Below are positions 1 through 13,000 of a DNA stretch of 64,000 bases, piece after piece; positions within the stretch are counted from its first letter, which is position 1, and each line of letters starts with the position of its first letter. The translations under genes and the position numbers were made by a program. Source of the stretch: Parietaria judaica (lineage: Eukaryota; Streptophyta; Magnoliopsida; Rosales; Urticaceae); NCBI GenBank assembly GCA_954871525.1, contig OX940865.1:27698420-27762419 (forward strand), read 5' to 3'. The notes beneath the pieces were generated by a model, which saw only the letters and a program-made list of their open reading frames with translations, was not told the origin of the DNA and made no database searches.

Positions 1-956
1 CAATCTTTTTATTTTCTAGATTAACAACAGATCAAAGAAAGAAAGACTGAAAACCCGATCTTGCTTGCGAATCAAAATTCAAAGAAACCCCCAAAATCAA
101 GTACAAAGTATCGAATCAAATAAAAATCAATAACTCAAATCTATAATTCTATCAGCACACGAAGAATTCAGTCCTTAACCCTAAAGCATTACCATCGATC
201 CACCAAAATCACGAACGCAATTCAATTTGACGATACACAATTAGCCCTAACCTAAGAACCCAAAACTTCAGGCCAAATCACAGAGAGCTTCAACGAATTA
301 CAAAATTCTCGAAATCTAGGTCTAGTTGCAAACCTAATCGACGATCGATGGCTTGAATTGATGTTGATGGCCGAGAGATTTCGTCCGGAATGTTGATGGC
401 CGAAGAAACCCTAACCCTAGATCAAGAACGGAAGGAGTACCGAAACATATTTAATTATTTGTATTATAATATTCGGTATTTATAATTATTAAGAATAAGA
501 ATTATTAATTAAATAATTAATTATTAATTACTGTGAGCAAATCCACCTGTAGGCGAGGCCCATGGCCCATTTCGAATGTTAAATGGAGCCCAACTCAAAG
601 CTGACTTGCTTATTTAATTACTAATTAATTAATTCAGATTTAATAACCGCGTAACTATTTAATATATATGTTGCTTATTATAATAGTACAAAGTACAAAC
701 TCATTTGTTTGTTGGTTAATATTTTTAATGCTCATTATTTTATTCTAAATATTATATATATATATATAAGTGGTAAAATTTTAATAAAATTTCAACTTTT
801 AAAAAAATTGATTTATAAAGTGCACAAAATTTGGAAAACAAATAATAACAGTAGACAGTAAACATTCTGACCGGACATTAACAAAATTACAACATGTCAG
901 ATTAGGCAGCTTTGAATAGAATTAACGACATGTCGTTCGTCGTTCATAACAAAATT
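1..956. other. AT-rich flank, possible 5' end of a minus-strand gene
   Basis: No open reading frame of note is present. Read on the minus strand, about 440 to 1 looks like a plant leader: a telo-box-like AACCCTAACCCTAG at about 407-420 (plus-strand sense) is followed by mixed-composition sequence with no long frame. It could be the 5' UTR and first intron of a gene lying beyond the left edge. This is inference only; the remainder is AT-rich sequence with nothing recognisable. Confidence 0.2.
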
Positions 957-1267
957 TAGGGCTGTCACGAAAACCCGGAATCCGGTTAAAAAACCGTATC
1001 CGTATCTTAAAATCCGGATCCAAAAACCGGATTCGGATACGGGTTTTGATTTTATAAAATCCGGTTAGAATAAATAAAAACTTAAGTTTTTATCTTTTTT
1101 TTTTAATAAATAAAAACCTAATCCGGATATTCGGATAACATACGGATCCAGTTTTAAAACCGGATTCGGATACCGGATCCGGGTTTTGAAAAGAGATATT
1201 CGAATTTTCGGATATCCAGATTCGGATAGTTATAAAAAATCGGATATCTGCTCCGGTTACAGCCCTA
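957..1267. mobile_element. hAT-like MITE with CCGGAT-type motif array
   Basis: The ends are inverted: TAGGGCTGT at 957-965 and its complement ending at 1267. Between them is a low-complexity body rich in CCGGAT/ATCCGG hexamers on both strands. The flanks read TAACAAAA just left and TAACAAAT just right, a likely but imperfect 8-bp target duplication separated from the left terminus by two bases. No coding potential. The size, the TAGGG-type ends and the 8-bp duplication fit a non-autonomous hAT element. Confidence 0.6.
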
Positions 1268-1447
1268 TAACAAATGCATGTGTTTTAAATTCAATTATAA
1301 TTCAATTGTTGCATAGAAGAACATGTGTACCCTCACGATTAAAACCGTGAAATCTACTAGAAGCTTCTTAGGCTGCCCAAACAATATTATGAACCCAAAA
1401 ATAAAGAACAATTGTGGCATAAATACTAAATCTTATATTATCTGTTA

Positions 1448-2067
1448 GGGTTAATGACGGCAAAAATACTTAAAATTTGGTCAAAGAACCTTTCGTGTAG
1501 CCAAAGTTTAAGTGTAATGGAAAATAATATCCAAAGTCGCATTTGTGGAGTTGACTAGTGACCACTTCATTCTTGTTACGCCGTTAACTTGCCTATTAAC
1601 TCTAACCACGTGGACAAATATGTTTTATTGAGTGTAATAATTAGTGATTCAATTAGTTTTATAGAAATTATAAGAAATGCCCATTACGTGTCAAAGGTTT
1701 AAAAAAACGCACATGCGTGAGAGTAAAAAATACACACTGTGGGCATTTTTCTTAAACCTTTGATACAAAATGGGCATTTTTTAAAATAACCCTTAGTTTT
1801 ATTAAATAGTATTAATTAGAGGTTTAATTCGTTGTTTTTTTTCGTAAACGATGTTGATGTGAGCTCGTCCACGTGACAAAAATAATTATGTCAGCAACCC
1901 ACGTTTGTCCCCGTGGCGAGAATTAATGGGTATGTTAACTCTGTTACGATAATGAATTGATCAACTTCCAAAATGCGATTTTTTGGATATTTTTTACATC
2001 ACTTTTAAACTTGAGTACACGAGAGGTTATTTTACTAAATTTTAGATATTTTCACCATTATCAACCC
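1448..2067. mobile_element. Mutator-like MITE with 9-bp TSD
   Basis: The ends are long imperfect inverted repeats beginning GGGTTAATGACGG on the left and closing with the complement at 2067. The element is flanked by a perfect 9-bp direct repeat, TATCTGTTA, at 1439-1447 and 2068-2076. The long terminal repeats and 9-bp duplication are the signature of Mutator-like elements. It is non-coding and carries a smaller nested foldback at about 1674-1783. A related copy lies at 57974-58357. Confidence 0.85.
1674..1783. mobile_element. Foldback nested in the Mutator-like MITE
   Basis: The segment starting AAATGCCCATTACG is repeated in inverted orientation ending near 1783. Both arms contain TCAAAGGTTTAA and a GCCCA block and flank a central region of about 20 bases. 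It could fold into a near-complete hairpin. It looks like a small MITE inserted inside the 1448-2067 element. The exact ends and target duplication are not clear. Confidence 0.45.
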
Positions 2068-2449
2068 TATCTGTTACTCAAAGGACATGCGCATACGCTC
2101 AATTATTAATTATTCAAAACTTTTATCAAAGTCAGACGTGCACATGTCTCAAAATTAATAGATGTTAAACTCGAAAGAAAAAAGACAGATATATTTTATA
2201 GGCTATTGAGTAGTATTATTACCCTTAATTTTATTTAAAAATATAAACATTTAATACAAATTAAGTACTTTTGCCACAAATATAAGTAAATAAATAAAAA
2301 ATATCTGGGTCTTGAATATAGCTTTTCACAAATTTATTGCAAAAATAAAGTGCTTTGGGTTGATCAAAAGAAATAATAAATGGCCATATTCCTTATCTTC
2401 TTGAATGTACCATCTCATCTCATCTCAATCTCATCTCATGATCTTGTTC

Positions 2450-2590
2450 TTGCCCATCACTACACTTGTCTCCGGTGACGACAGCTTACACGTCACACGC
2501 TGTAACCAATCAGAGCACGCCACGTAATGACAGCACGACAAGCTGTGTCTAGAGCCGGCACGTGCCGTGAAACGTGGCGACATATAATTG
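2450..2590. promoter_or_regulatory. Cluster of ACGT-core elements with palindromic G-box
   Basis: Within about 120 bases there are at least four ACGT cores: ACACGTCAC, CCACGTAATG, the perfect 12-bp palindrome CGGCACGTGCCG at 2556-2567, and AACGTGGCG. ACGT cores are the classic binding sites of plant bZIP and bHLH factors (G-box, ABRE). The cluster lies about 780 bp upstream of the acyltransferase start at 3341, so it may belong to that promoter. Binding and function are inferred from motif density only. Confidence 0.4.
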
Positions 2591-3340
2591 GAAAAAAATT
2601 AAGCTTCGTTTTGCTTGCGTCAGCTATATTCTTCTTGGTCAACATAACTTAGTTTTTTGTAATAAAAATATGCTCTTTGGGAAATTGTGAAGGTAGATAA
2701 TACGATTTGTTTAGTGGAAATTAACATTATCCAATGGCCCTTAAACTGCGAGATTTATATCAAATTTTAATCCAGAAATAAAAGGTAGAAAATGCTCAAA
2801 TTTTATATTGCGAACTTTTACCTTTTTTTTTTTTATCATACTCATTCATCTCTCGCAACTTAAATAAAGTAATTTAAATATTTCGAAAATTTGTATTCTA
2901 ATCTGTTTTTCGTAGTTTATAAGACATTATGTTCTTCTAAATTATAAACCCGGTAGGTCCGCCATTGCTCTTAATAGATCATTTACGGAAAAAATAACGT
3001 TTATAATTTTTAGTACGAAAATTACAGAATTAACCATAATTTTCCTATAAAAATAGTACTTTTAATTATAACCTTAATTTTCCTAAATGCATTTATTACA
3101 AACAATCGAGTATAATAATTACTTTTACTAGAATGCCCATTAAGAACTTACCATGAAAAATATATATACTTAAATCATAAATATTGATTATTACATACAT
3201 AAATATATATACATATATATAGAGAGAGAGAGCTTTACATGCAAACGCAAGATTTGTCATTTGTGAATTCGAAGGAAGCAAGCAACGCACAAAGCCACCA
3301 CTTTCTTCGCCATCGAAACCAGTTTCTTCGATCCTCGTCA

Positions 3341-5560
3341 ATGGCGACCAACGAAGACAACCCCGACGACTCCAACGGAGACTCCTTCGAGCTAATCAAG
3401 CGCCGATTCAAGGACCGATCCGCGGTAACCCACCGCTCCTTCCTTCCTTCTCTCTCGAGATTTCGATGATTTCTCGGAATTTGAATCTGGGTTTTGCTGT
3501 TTGGCTGCCTAGAAAGTGGCGCAGACGAAGGAGATCCTCTCGCAGCAGGCCGTCAAGCTCGCCAAGCAAGCCGAGGAGCACGAGAGCTTCATCAACAAGG
3601 TCGGTCTTCTCTGCTCGATTTTTCGGTTCCTTTGGTTAGGGTTCGTGACAGGGTTGGATTCGGAATCTTGTAGGTCACTCATCTCCTCGGAGTTCTCTGG
3701 TTCGGAGGGTTTTGCTTCCTTCTTGGAGCGAGTGAGTAGTGATTACGAGTAACTTGATCATTTGATTTGAATTGAATTGAATTCGAATTCTGAGTTCTTT
3801 GTTTGTCTCCATTGCTTGCAGGACCTCAAGATATTCGATACGTGTATTGCTTGTTCTATCTGATCTTCGTTCCTCTGAGGTGGATTTATTACCGCTTCAA
3901 GAAATGGCATTACTATCTCTTGGTAAGCTTCGCCGTCAGGAATCGGAGCTTTGCGTGAACAAGAACGGCGTCTTTTAATAGTGTACTGTCGAACTTGTTG
4001 GGTTTTTACATGTGTTTCTGGTTCTTGTTTTTTCAGGATTTTTGTTACTACGCAAACACGATTTTTTTGTTCGATCTGCTTCTGTATCCGCGGAACGAGA
4101 AGCTTTTCATGATCTGCTTCTCGTTCGCCGAGGTAAGCTAGCTAGCCCCTCCCCTCGCTGCGATTTGAGTGCGAAGAACAATGAATTGGTGTTTCTGATT
4201 CGGATTTTGAATTGGCTTACTAAGGGGCCATTGGCTTGGGCGCTGATCGTGTGGCGTTGTAGCTTGGTGTTTAGCTCGCTTGATAAACTCGTCAGCGTTC
4301 TGATTCATCTTCTGCCTGGTGAGAAACGAGACGGTTTTTAATGCTCTCATTCTGTTCTTGCTTCCATTTCCCGATATTGGTAAAAAAAATCAAATTGGAC
4401 ATAAATTCTATGTGGTCCGTGGATTCGTAGTGTCATTTAACATGAAAATTTTTGGAATCCGAAAACGTAGAAACCGAGATTGTTTTATTGTTTGCATTAA
4501 AAGAGTACACAGGATTCTAATTATGCCAGTACAGTTTCGCTTCTGTTTAGTGATATTGATAGAAATCCAATAAGAATTGGAACTGAAATCTTAGTCTTAA
4601 ATATTGATCGGACGAATCTATGAGCTTTTTTCCCATTTACCAGGTATCGTGTTTTTCACGATCCGATGGTGGGACCCGGCGACCTTTGCGGCCATGCATC
4701 CCGAAGGAACCTCTCGCAGAGCTTCGTGGCCTTACGTGGAAGACAAGTCGTACCTGTGGATGTGGCTCTTCATCGTTCCACTCTGCGCCTACACTCTCTG
4801 GCAGATCCTCTATTTCCTCATCGTCAATGTGTTGCGTCGCCAGAGGCTGCTGCGAGATCCCGAGGTCATGACTTCTTACAGGTTCGACTCTCTTTCCAGA
4901 GAAGTTTTATTTTACAATCCATAACGCAATTCTTAAAAAATATTTTTTCTTTCTTTCTTTTGAATTATAAATTTTAGTAATTTCTATTGATCGTTATTAA
5001 TGATTTTACCATTTATTGGAATATTAATTTTTATGTTGCTAATATTTCACATTAAATGTGCCCTAAAATTTAATTAAACTATTAATATTTTAGGAAGTTT
5101 TGTTTAAAAATTAGAGGAAAAAAAAACTCGACCATACCAAAAAACTGAGCAAGGTAGCTAAAATGATTAAATTTCTTAAAGAGGACTATAGTTCATTGTG
5201 TGGATGTACGTGTCTTACAGGGAGCTGTCGAAGAAGGCGCAGAAGGCGAACAACGTGTGGTGGCGGCTGAGCGGAGTGCTCGGCGATCAGAACCGTCTTC
5301 TGATGTTCATCGCGCTTCAAGGCCTTTTCACGGTGGCGACCATGGCGCTCACAGTCCCCATCTTCCTGTCATACGAGCTCCATCTCATTTTCCAAATTCT
5401 CAAGGTCTCCGCCACTGCCTGGAACGGTGGGAGCTTCTTGCTCGACGTCATGCCCCGCCAGGTCATCCTCAAGGAGAAAAAGAAAAAGACTTCAGAGACG
5501 GAAGGCTCTCCAGTGGACGTCGCGCCAGCCGGAGATTCTTCCGAAAGCTGTCAATCTTAA
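3341..5560 (+). CDS. GPCAT1: Glycerophosphocholine acyltransferase 1 (GPC1/DUF2838 family)
   Basis: The family moves an acyl group from acyl-CoA to glycerophosphocholine, making lysophosphatidylcholine for phosphatidylcholine remodelling in the ER. Exons: 3341-3424, 3513-3599, 3674-3731, 3822-3922, 4037-4132, 4225-4318, 4644-4881 and 5221-5560. All join in frame across GT-AG borders to give 365 residues, close to the Arabidopsis protein. The N-terminus is charged and coiled-coil-like ([17 protein letters not shown]). Several membrane segments follow, with family blocks [51 protein letters not shown]-type [34 protein letters not shown] and [14 protein letters not shown]. The C-terminus is lysine-rich. 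The start is the first ATG before a conserved acidic head; longer upstream frames lack support. Introns 6 and 7 are AT-rich. Identity rests on recalled family sequence and is strong. Confidence 0.93.
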
Positions 5561-7032
5561 TGCAGGCGCGAACGAAGAAGCTTGACGTTGCCTCTGTCCG
5601 TTTTTCGTTGGTGTCGGAGATGTCGCTTTTTCTTGTGGTATGTTTGAAGGTTTGGTTTCAAAGTGTAGGAGTCATGAGCTTCTTGTATACGTACTTTGGT
5701 CTGAGAATAACATTTTGTAGAATTTAAGGGCTCAGATTCTGAATACCAAGAATGTAAATTGCTTTAAATTTTTTTCTTAAATCTTTTTTCATAGCTTGGT
5801 GATTATTTACCATTTCTCAATTGAGTGCAAAAGGCAATAGTGTTGTGTTGTGTTGGAGACGCTAGGTTTCTTGTCGTTTGTTACATTTATTGTCGTTTGG
5901 GTTCAGACCGTTTTCTTACTCCGATTTCTTTGACCAATATCGTTTACATAATCCGTTTTCTTATTCCGATTTCTTTGACCAATATGGTGTTTACTTAGTC
6001 CGACTTCTTTTGCGAGATATCTTTTTCTTCCTAATTTGTTTTCGTTCTCTCTTCTATTGTGACACTTTCTATTTCTTATTGCGATTTTTCTTCTCTTTCA
6101 AAGTTTACCCTGTCTAGGAACCTACTCAATAATTTTTATTTTTCGAATTGCTTATAACTGTAGTGTAATAAATTATTAATGATTTTCAAATAATTATTTG
6201 GTACAAGATTTTAATTTTTTGTTTGAAAAATTGATACGAATAAAATCTGTGGTAAATTGTCCTTTTTTATATATATATTTTTTAACATTAGTAGTTTAAA
6301 ATATAATTACTCAAATACCACGCAAGTCATATACAATAATAAGTTTACATAATTGAGGAAAGAAAATAAAAGGGAGAAATAAAAAATGCGATAAATTTTT
6401 AATCTGCTAATTAAACACTCTTTTTTTTTCAAATCTAACTAGAATAATTCACCAAACAAATAATTCCTCTACTAGTTTTTTTTTTCTAATGTTTCTAGTT
6501 AAAATGTGAAGGATACTTTTGTAATTGATTAAAAGTGTGCGAATAAAACTATGTATTTTCCCATATATCAACAAAATAGAATGATGATTTCATACATAAT
6601 CAAAATGTGAAGAAGACAACTGAAAAGCTTCCATCTAATAATACAACTTAAATTACACTTGTTTTCACAAACAATAATGACCTATAAATAATAAGCAAAT
6701 TTTGCACTCAAAAAACAACCAATAAAACAAATACAAAAAAACAAGCCCAGTTAAAATTCTGAAACTTGGGACACGACCGCCATTAAAGTCACCCCAATGG
6801 TGACACGTGGCATCTCACCAAAATGAAGCCCCTCTTGTCGATGGAACGCGAGGGAAAAGAATGAATATTTCGACCCAAATATATTATCAAACCAAGATAT
6901 ATATATTTGGGTCTATAAAAAAGAAGAGTGTATATACACATGGATTTTACTTTGATCACTATGCACATGATTTTGGTTTGTGGTCCACGGGGTTTCGCGG
7001 ATTAATTAACTTTGAATAACGCGATTTAGATA
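5561..7032. other. Intergenic spacer, convergent 3' ends, short tandem repeat
   Basis: This spacer separates the ends of the acyltransferase and the minus-strand myosin. It contains the two 3' UTRs and AT-rich sequence. A 33-base block starting CCGTTTTCTTA occurs twice, at 5908-5940 and 5953-5985, a 45-bp period with one clear difference. The ORFs in it are short and unlike any known protein. Confidence 0.5.
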
Positions 7033-10000
7033 TCATTCGGGACGGGGAAGGAGGAAACCGAACCCAGAGTTTTCACGGATTAACGGTGGCGGATCGATGT
7101 CGGCAATTTCCACTTGTTTCATCGATTTTGAGATGTCGTCGACGGAGAAGGGTATGCTGCATTGTTAACAGGCATGTAAGGGCAAAATTAGAACACCGAA
7201 AACCAGAATACTGAACCAACAATTTTTTTCTTTTCGGTTTTTACGAAATTATACCATGTGCACATTTGAAAATATGTTTTTAACTAAATTTCAATACCCA
7301 TTCAAAAACCGAATTTATACCAAATACCGGTGTTGGGTTTTGCATTTTTAATAATATTTTATTTTGGTAGAGAAGGCCCCAAAAAGTCTAAACGAAACAC
7401 TGGTTTCAACCCTACAGGCACCGAAAGATCGGTTTGAGAGATCGAAATTCGATAGAGAAATACATAAATACCTGGAGTCGTCATCCAACAAGAACGAACT
7501 GCTAACGGCGTTGTTGGAATCCTCGGTCATCATAACTCTCATGCTCGAAATAACCTATATGGACATTATTCAGAAGAAAAAAAAGGGCAACAAAAGATTG
7601 ACCTGTCAGAAGAGCACGGATTTCACATGCCATATACGAGGATAGAGCACACTGCTACCGAAAGCGTGAGCCGTGACGGAATATATAGTACAGAACGTCA
7701 ATATAGTTTTTAGGATTTGAATCATACACTAGAAAGTTTACTATTCCAAGAATAATAAACTTTCTAGTCGATGAATCTAATTCTAAAACTATAATGACAT
7801 TTTCAACAGATACTAACATATATAATTCGGTTTTGGTCAAAGTCAACTTACGTCGGAAGATACACTGTGTGTGCCGTACTTGTCGTCCCAGTACATCGTA
7901 CTGATTCGGTAGAGCTGCTGGATGCTCAGCACCTGAATAAGTTGCAAACAAGGTTATTACCGAAGTTTCGGGAATCATGTTATTATGGATTAATTAGCCC
8001 TAAAAACGCCCTAGGATTACTGTCTATGGGTTATCTACTAGGTGATTAGACCTAAATTAATAAATAATAACTGCTAGAATTAATTAGGGGGTGATTTCTT
8101 GTATTATTAATGAGGAAATTGCATAGAGTTTTACATAATGTTGGTCTAGAAAATAAATTACAATATAAACGAAGATACAGGGAAGAACGCGAGATTTTAA
8201 AAGAAGGACGAACTAACCGGACATAGCTCTTTCGTAATTTCGCTCAAGGTCTTCTTTGGCTTTTGGTGTATGACCTGTAACATTATAGATTAGTTTTAGT
8301 CAGTCTCTTAATATTTGTAATGACTGTTTTTGGACTTTAAAGGCGCCGAGTCTGACCAAGAATCCGACGGCCTGTCTGATATGCTTCAATTCATCCCATA
8401 CCGAGCCTGCATACTGAGCACACCATAATTTAAGTCGAGTTGTGAATACTTGTACAAAGAAGGATTAACTTTACTTCCTTCCTTGGTCTAGTTTACGTAA
8501 CTTGTTTCCTGTTCTCTCAGATATTCTAGAAGGTACTCATTAATTCTTCAAAAACATTACAAGGGTCATTGATACTCACTTCCTCAGAAGCTTGAAAGCA
8601 CCATTGTTCTAATTCAGCCAAACCCGCTTTCACATACTCCCCATTACTGAATGAACAGCACTCTCGCCGCAAAAGAAGACTGAAGGAAAGAGTCACAAGA
8701 TATTCCATGAAATCTTTTCAATTTTTTAAAAACTAGCTTGAAACGGGAATATTAGATAAAATAAGTCTATTATGGGAGGATTAGAGTGAAATTACCTATT
8801 GAAGAGTTGAACGTTGATAAAAGAAAATATCTGAGTGAACACTTTACGGACTAGGAAGGCCGGTACCTGCAAAGCCACAACAATGCATAAGACACCGGAA
8901 CTTTTATTCGGGATAGTTTCTTTATAAGCTTCATAAGACACCAGAAATTAATTTTTTTTTTTATTAATAGAATGTTTGAAAGCAACGAGTAAACATTGTA
9001 ACTCACATGGTTTGCTCTCATCATCTTCAAATAGTTGTCCAGACTTTTCACAATGCTTTGCCAGTGAGCAATTAGTGCTTGTTGAGCAACGGCATTAGCT
9101 TGAGAACGTCCTTTAACTAAACTCGCCCGTGATGTCCTTGGTGCCTGTATATTTATATCAAATTCAAGTTTATATATAACGTTTTGAGTATTGCAGTTTT
9201 GATCCCAATAAAACTAGCAAAAATCAAGTTACAGACGCCTAAAGAAGTGTATCGGTTATTGATCATCATGTTAATTATTTAGTTTATTTCTTTAATTTTA
9301 TATTTTTCATAAATAGAAGAATGCCAAATTTAAATAATTAAATTAAATTAAAGTTTAATACCCACCTGAATGCACAGTCCGAGCAACGGCGAGATTTCTT
9401 TCTTTAAGTTGTCTCTGATCATCCCGTATATCTTCTCAAGGAAAGCTGTAAGCTGCTGCTTAAAAAGCAAAGCAGGGTATTTAGCCTCGACTTGCCGTAA
9501 ATCGTCCAATCTTCCAAGAGTCCGACCGTTGAGAAACGAGAGCCCTGCACTTTGAGGAGAAGCTCGTAGACCCTACAAAATTTTAATAAAGTTACAAGTG
9601 GAACAACTTTGATAGTAAGGAGTAGATTAATGTATAACTAGAATTAGTTTACAGGTTGTTTATTTTATTATGAGTATACAGAAGTTAGAGACTAGTTTGT
9701 AAATATTAATTATGCTTAGTTACGGTAACTGTAAGCTGTGTAATTATAACTAAGTAGATAGCATAATCACAAAATCACTTACTTTCTGTACTTCAAATTA
9801 TAGTTTTATAATTTTTTTTTTAGAGATAGATATGTTATTGACATAATGTTACGGACTAAATAGTATATATTAGTGTATATGTTAAATACTAAATAAGTAC
9901 TTAGTTATGAAAAATGAAAGAAAAATTAAACTGCTTCATACTTGAGACATCCTGCCAAAAAGCGAAGCAGACGATGTTCTTCGCCGCTGAGGTGTCAAGC

Positions 10001-13000
10001 TAGCCGCTCCGCTTGCTTTTAGTGTATGTTGGAGAAGCAATAATAAGGTCGACGTATTTGACAACCAGTAAGCTAATCTATCGTGATTATCTTGGACCTT
10101 AAAACAAATTAATAATAAGAAGAAAAAAAAACATATCAGTAGCTATAAAAAATTTATATAAAAAGAAGAATCAAAACTAACAAATTTAACCTAATGAGAA
10201 TTGGAAGTAATGCCGACAAACTAAGATTTTCGATAAATTTCATATCTAAACTGAACTTAGCATAAATATTCTAACGATTAAGCACAAATATAACTATTAA
10301 AACATAGTTCACTAACCTCTATGGCTGAAGCTATCATTTGTATGATTCTGTCGAAAATAGTGGTCCTTTCAACTTCGAACGATCTCCAGTGAAGAAGGCA
10401 CTTGTATATCACACACGCAGCGATCGGTCTTCCGCCGGAAAATCCCAAATCTTGTGATATGCACTTTATGAGAAGGTCCTGGTTCTCCTGGAACATAAAA
10501 TTAATGGAAATGAAACAAATTAAAGAGAGACGTGGTAGAAAATGTAACTATAGTTTATTGTAGGATTAGACTGATAGCCTAGAAAGTTTATATTCATGTG
10601 CCTACTAATTTGTTAATATTGAAAATGTTATTTTTAGAGATATTTTTAGCATGAATTATTGTGACACAAATGGTTTCCCGAGCCTTACCTGCTGCTTTTC
10701 GTTCAGAGATTTCTGTGGCTTTTCCTCTGATTCTGGCTCACGTGGATTTGATACTGCAAGAGCCATGTCCTGGAGAACAAATAAAAATATTAAAGAGTGA
10801 CATAATTAAATATATATGTATACATATACATATATACAAGACAACTGAAAGTTCAAGTTTCCTTACCGATACTCTTGGTTCACCATTAAGAACATTGCCA
10901 TTCTCTGGTGTCCTCTGCACATTTCAATAAGAAAACACCGGTTTTTTTTCTTAATTTCTGAAAAATCAAAATACAGATATTCCATGAATAAAGAGCTTTT
11001 TATACCCATTGTACCTGAATAATAACGGTCTTTGGCCTCGAAGACAAAGTTTTTCCTGTAGGTGACATGGTCAATGCTTGTTGGCGTAATACTTGATTCT
11101 CTGACTCGGAATTGGAAAGTTTCTCCTCCAGCCTATATTTAGAAACACAAACGATCAAATATTAATCTTTAAGCTAAGCTAAATGATCCACTTCCCTAGT
11201 AAATAGGCTTCACCCTCCTAATGGACTAAACTGCCCTTAGTAAGCCGAGACTTAAAGAGTCCAAGCCCCGATTTCCCATTTCTCTTGCAATATACTTCAA
11301 AGGTCAAACAAATTCACAACGCTATTTCCCGAAAGCAAGACTCTTAAGTGCAAAACAACCAAGGCTCAGATACGATAAGTAGGCCAATTTTTTTTTTTTT
11401 TTTGAAGCAATGCATCTCAAGTTTGTATTCCTATCATTTTAAATTTTCTGCGAGATCATGGCTTTCAAAGGTGGACACGGTATTATATTTGCTTTAGTAT
11501 CCACACACCTTTGCACAGATTCTTGAAGCTGTTCCATCTTTTTGTCTGAATCTTCAAGCTTTTTGGCCAGCTCAGCATTTCTTGCTTCAGAATCTGAAAT
11601 GACCTTTTTCGCCTCCTCTGCAGCCTGTCTTTCTGAGAGAAGCAAAGCCTGCACAAGAATAAACAAGTCAGAAATTGACCATTTCCAAGTAAATTGTGCT
11701 CATGTAAAAAAAAATATAAGGAAAAAAAAAAAAAACTAATTCACAAAACTTATTTATATCCTAAAAACAATTTCTAAAATATAAATGAGTTTGTAAGGAA
11801 AAATTAACATACTCAGAAGTAGAGAAACTAAAAACTAAATACATAACCTATAAAACCAGTTTTATAACCGGTTTCAGTTAAAAACCAACTAGATGGTTTT
11901 TTCTAAACGAATATTGTATTAGGTGTATAACTTTCACACATAGTTGAAATGTGAAAAAAATTAGAAAAAAAAAAATTCATGTTAGTTGTGTAGCAGTAAA
12001 GAGAAAAAAATATAAGTGCCCACCTTCAAACTCTCGACCTCAGAAGTTAATGACTCGATCTTCTCAGTGTCTTGAACTATCACAGGGGTCTCCTTTATGA
12101 CAGGTGGCGCTTCTTCAATGGCTTTTCTAGCAGCCTCGCGTTCTTTGATAACAGAAGCATTTGCTTCTTCGACTTGAAGTTGTGTTGCATGTAAAGACTC
12201 CTGTAGCTTCGCAATTTCCTGGGATTTTTCTTCTTCAAGATCAGTCTGCAATAAATGGGAGAGAAGAATCAATTTTATTGCCTGTCAAATAAACACGATA
12301 ATTTGTAGGGATGAAAACTTTCAAAAGAACATAGTGAACTAGACGATATACTCACTCGTAATCGCTTCTCAAGCTGCAACCGCCATGTGAGCTCTTCCAC
12401 GCGCTTCTCGAGCTTGTCTTTTGCTTCTTTAAGGGCCCCAGTTTCTCTTGAAGCCTGACATCATTCATCATTAATGAGTTTAAGCTTGATTATATTATTT
12501 CAGTAAAAAATCGGAGGTGATTATTGCTTATGAGTAAACCATTTTAAGCTTTCTGAGCTCTCTCCTAGCAACTCTTCGCCTCCAGCCACACTGAGTATAA
12601 AGAGCAGACTTTTGGAGACTTTTGTAGTACGAAGATGCAATATAGCAACGCAAATGTGCCTGCATGAAAAACGAGCTTGAACAATGAGCAAGCTATTGTA
12701 CAATACAAGTTGGCAACAAATTAATGACCGACTACTCAAATTTTATAAGTCAACTTTCTTTATACTTATACTTGATAAGAATATTCTAGTAATAATTTTA
12801 AATTATTCATGTGTCATTCTACAAATATTCTATAGATATACTAATACGTATAGGTGAACACTGTGAAGATCTATAATATAGAACCTGAATACGAATCGCA
12901 GCCTTTGTTTGCTTTCGGAATCTGAATTCGTTTCGAGCGGTCATAGCCCTTAATCCTGTCTGCAATGTGATGGCAGATTTCCGTGCAGTTGTATACGACT

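Noticed and set aside
407..420. AACCCTAACCCTAG as an interstitial telomere repeat
   Set aside because: Only about two units; more likely a telo-box in a leader or promoter.
5881..6117. Phe/Tyr-rich 79-codon ORF
   Set aside because: It spans a 45-bp tandem repeat in T-rich 3' flank and has no homology features or conserved start context.
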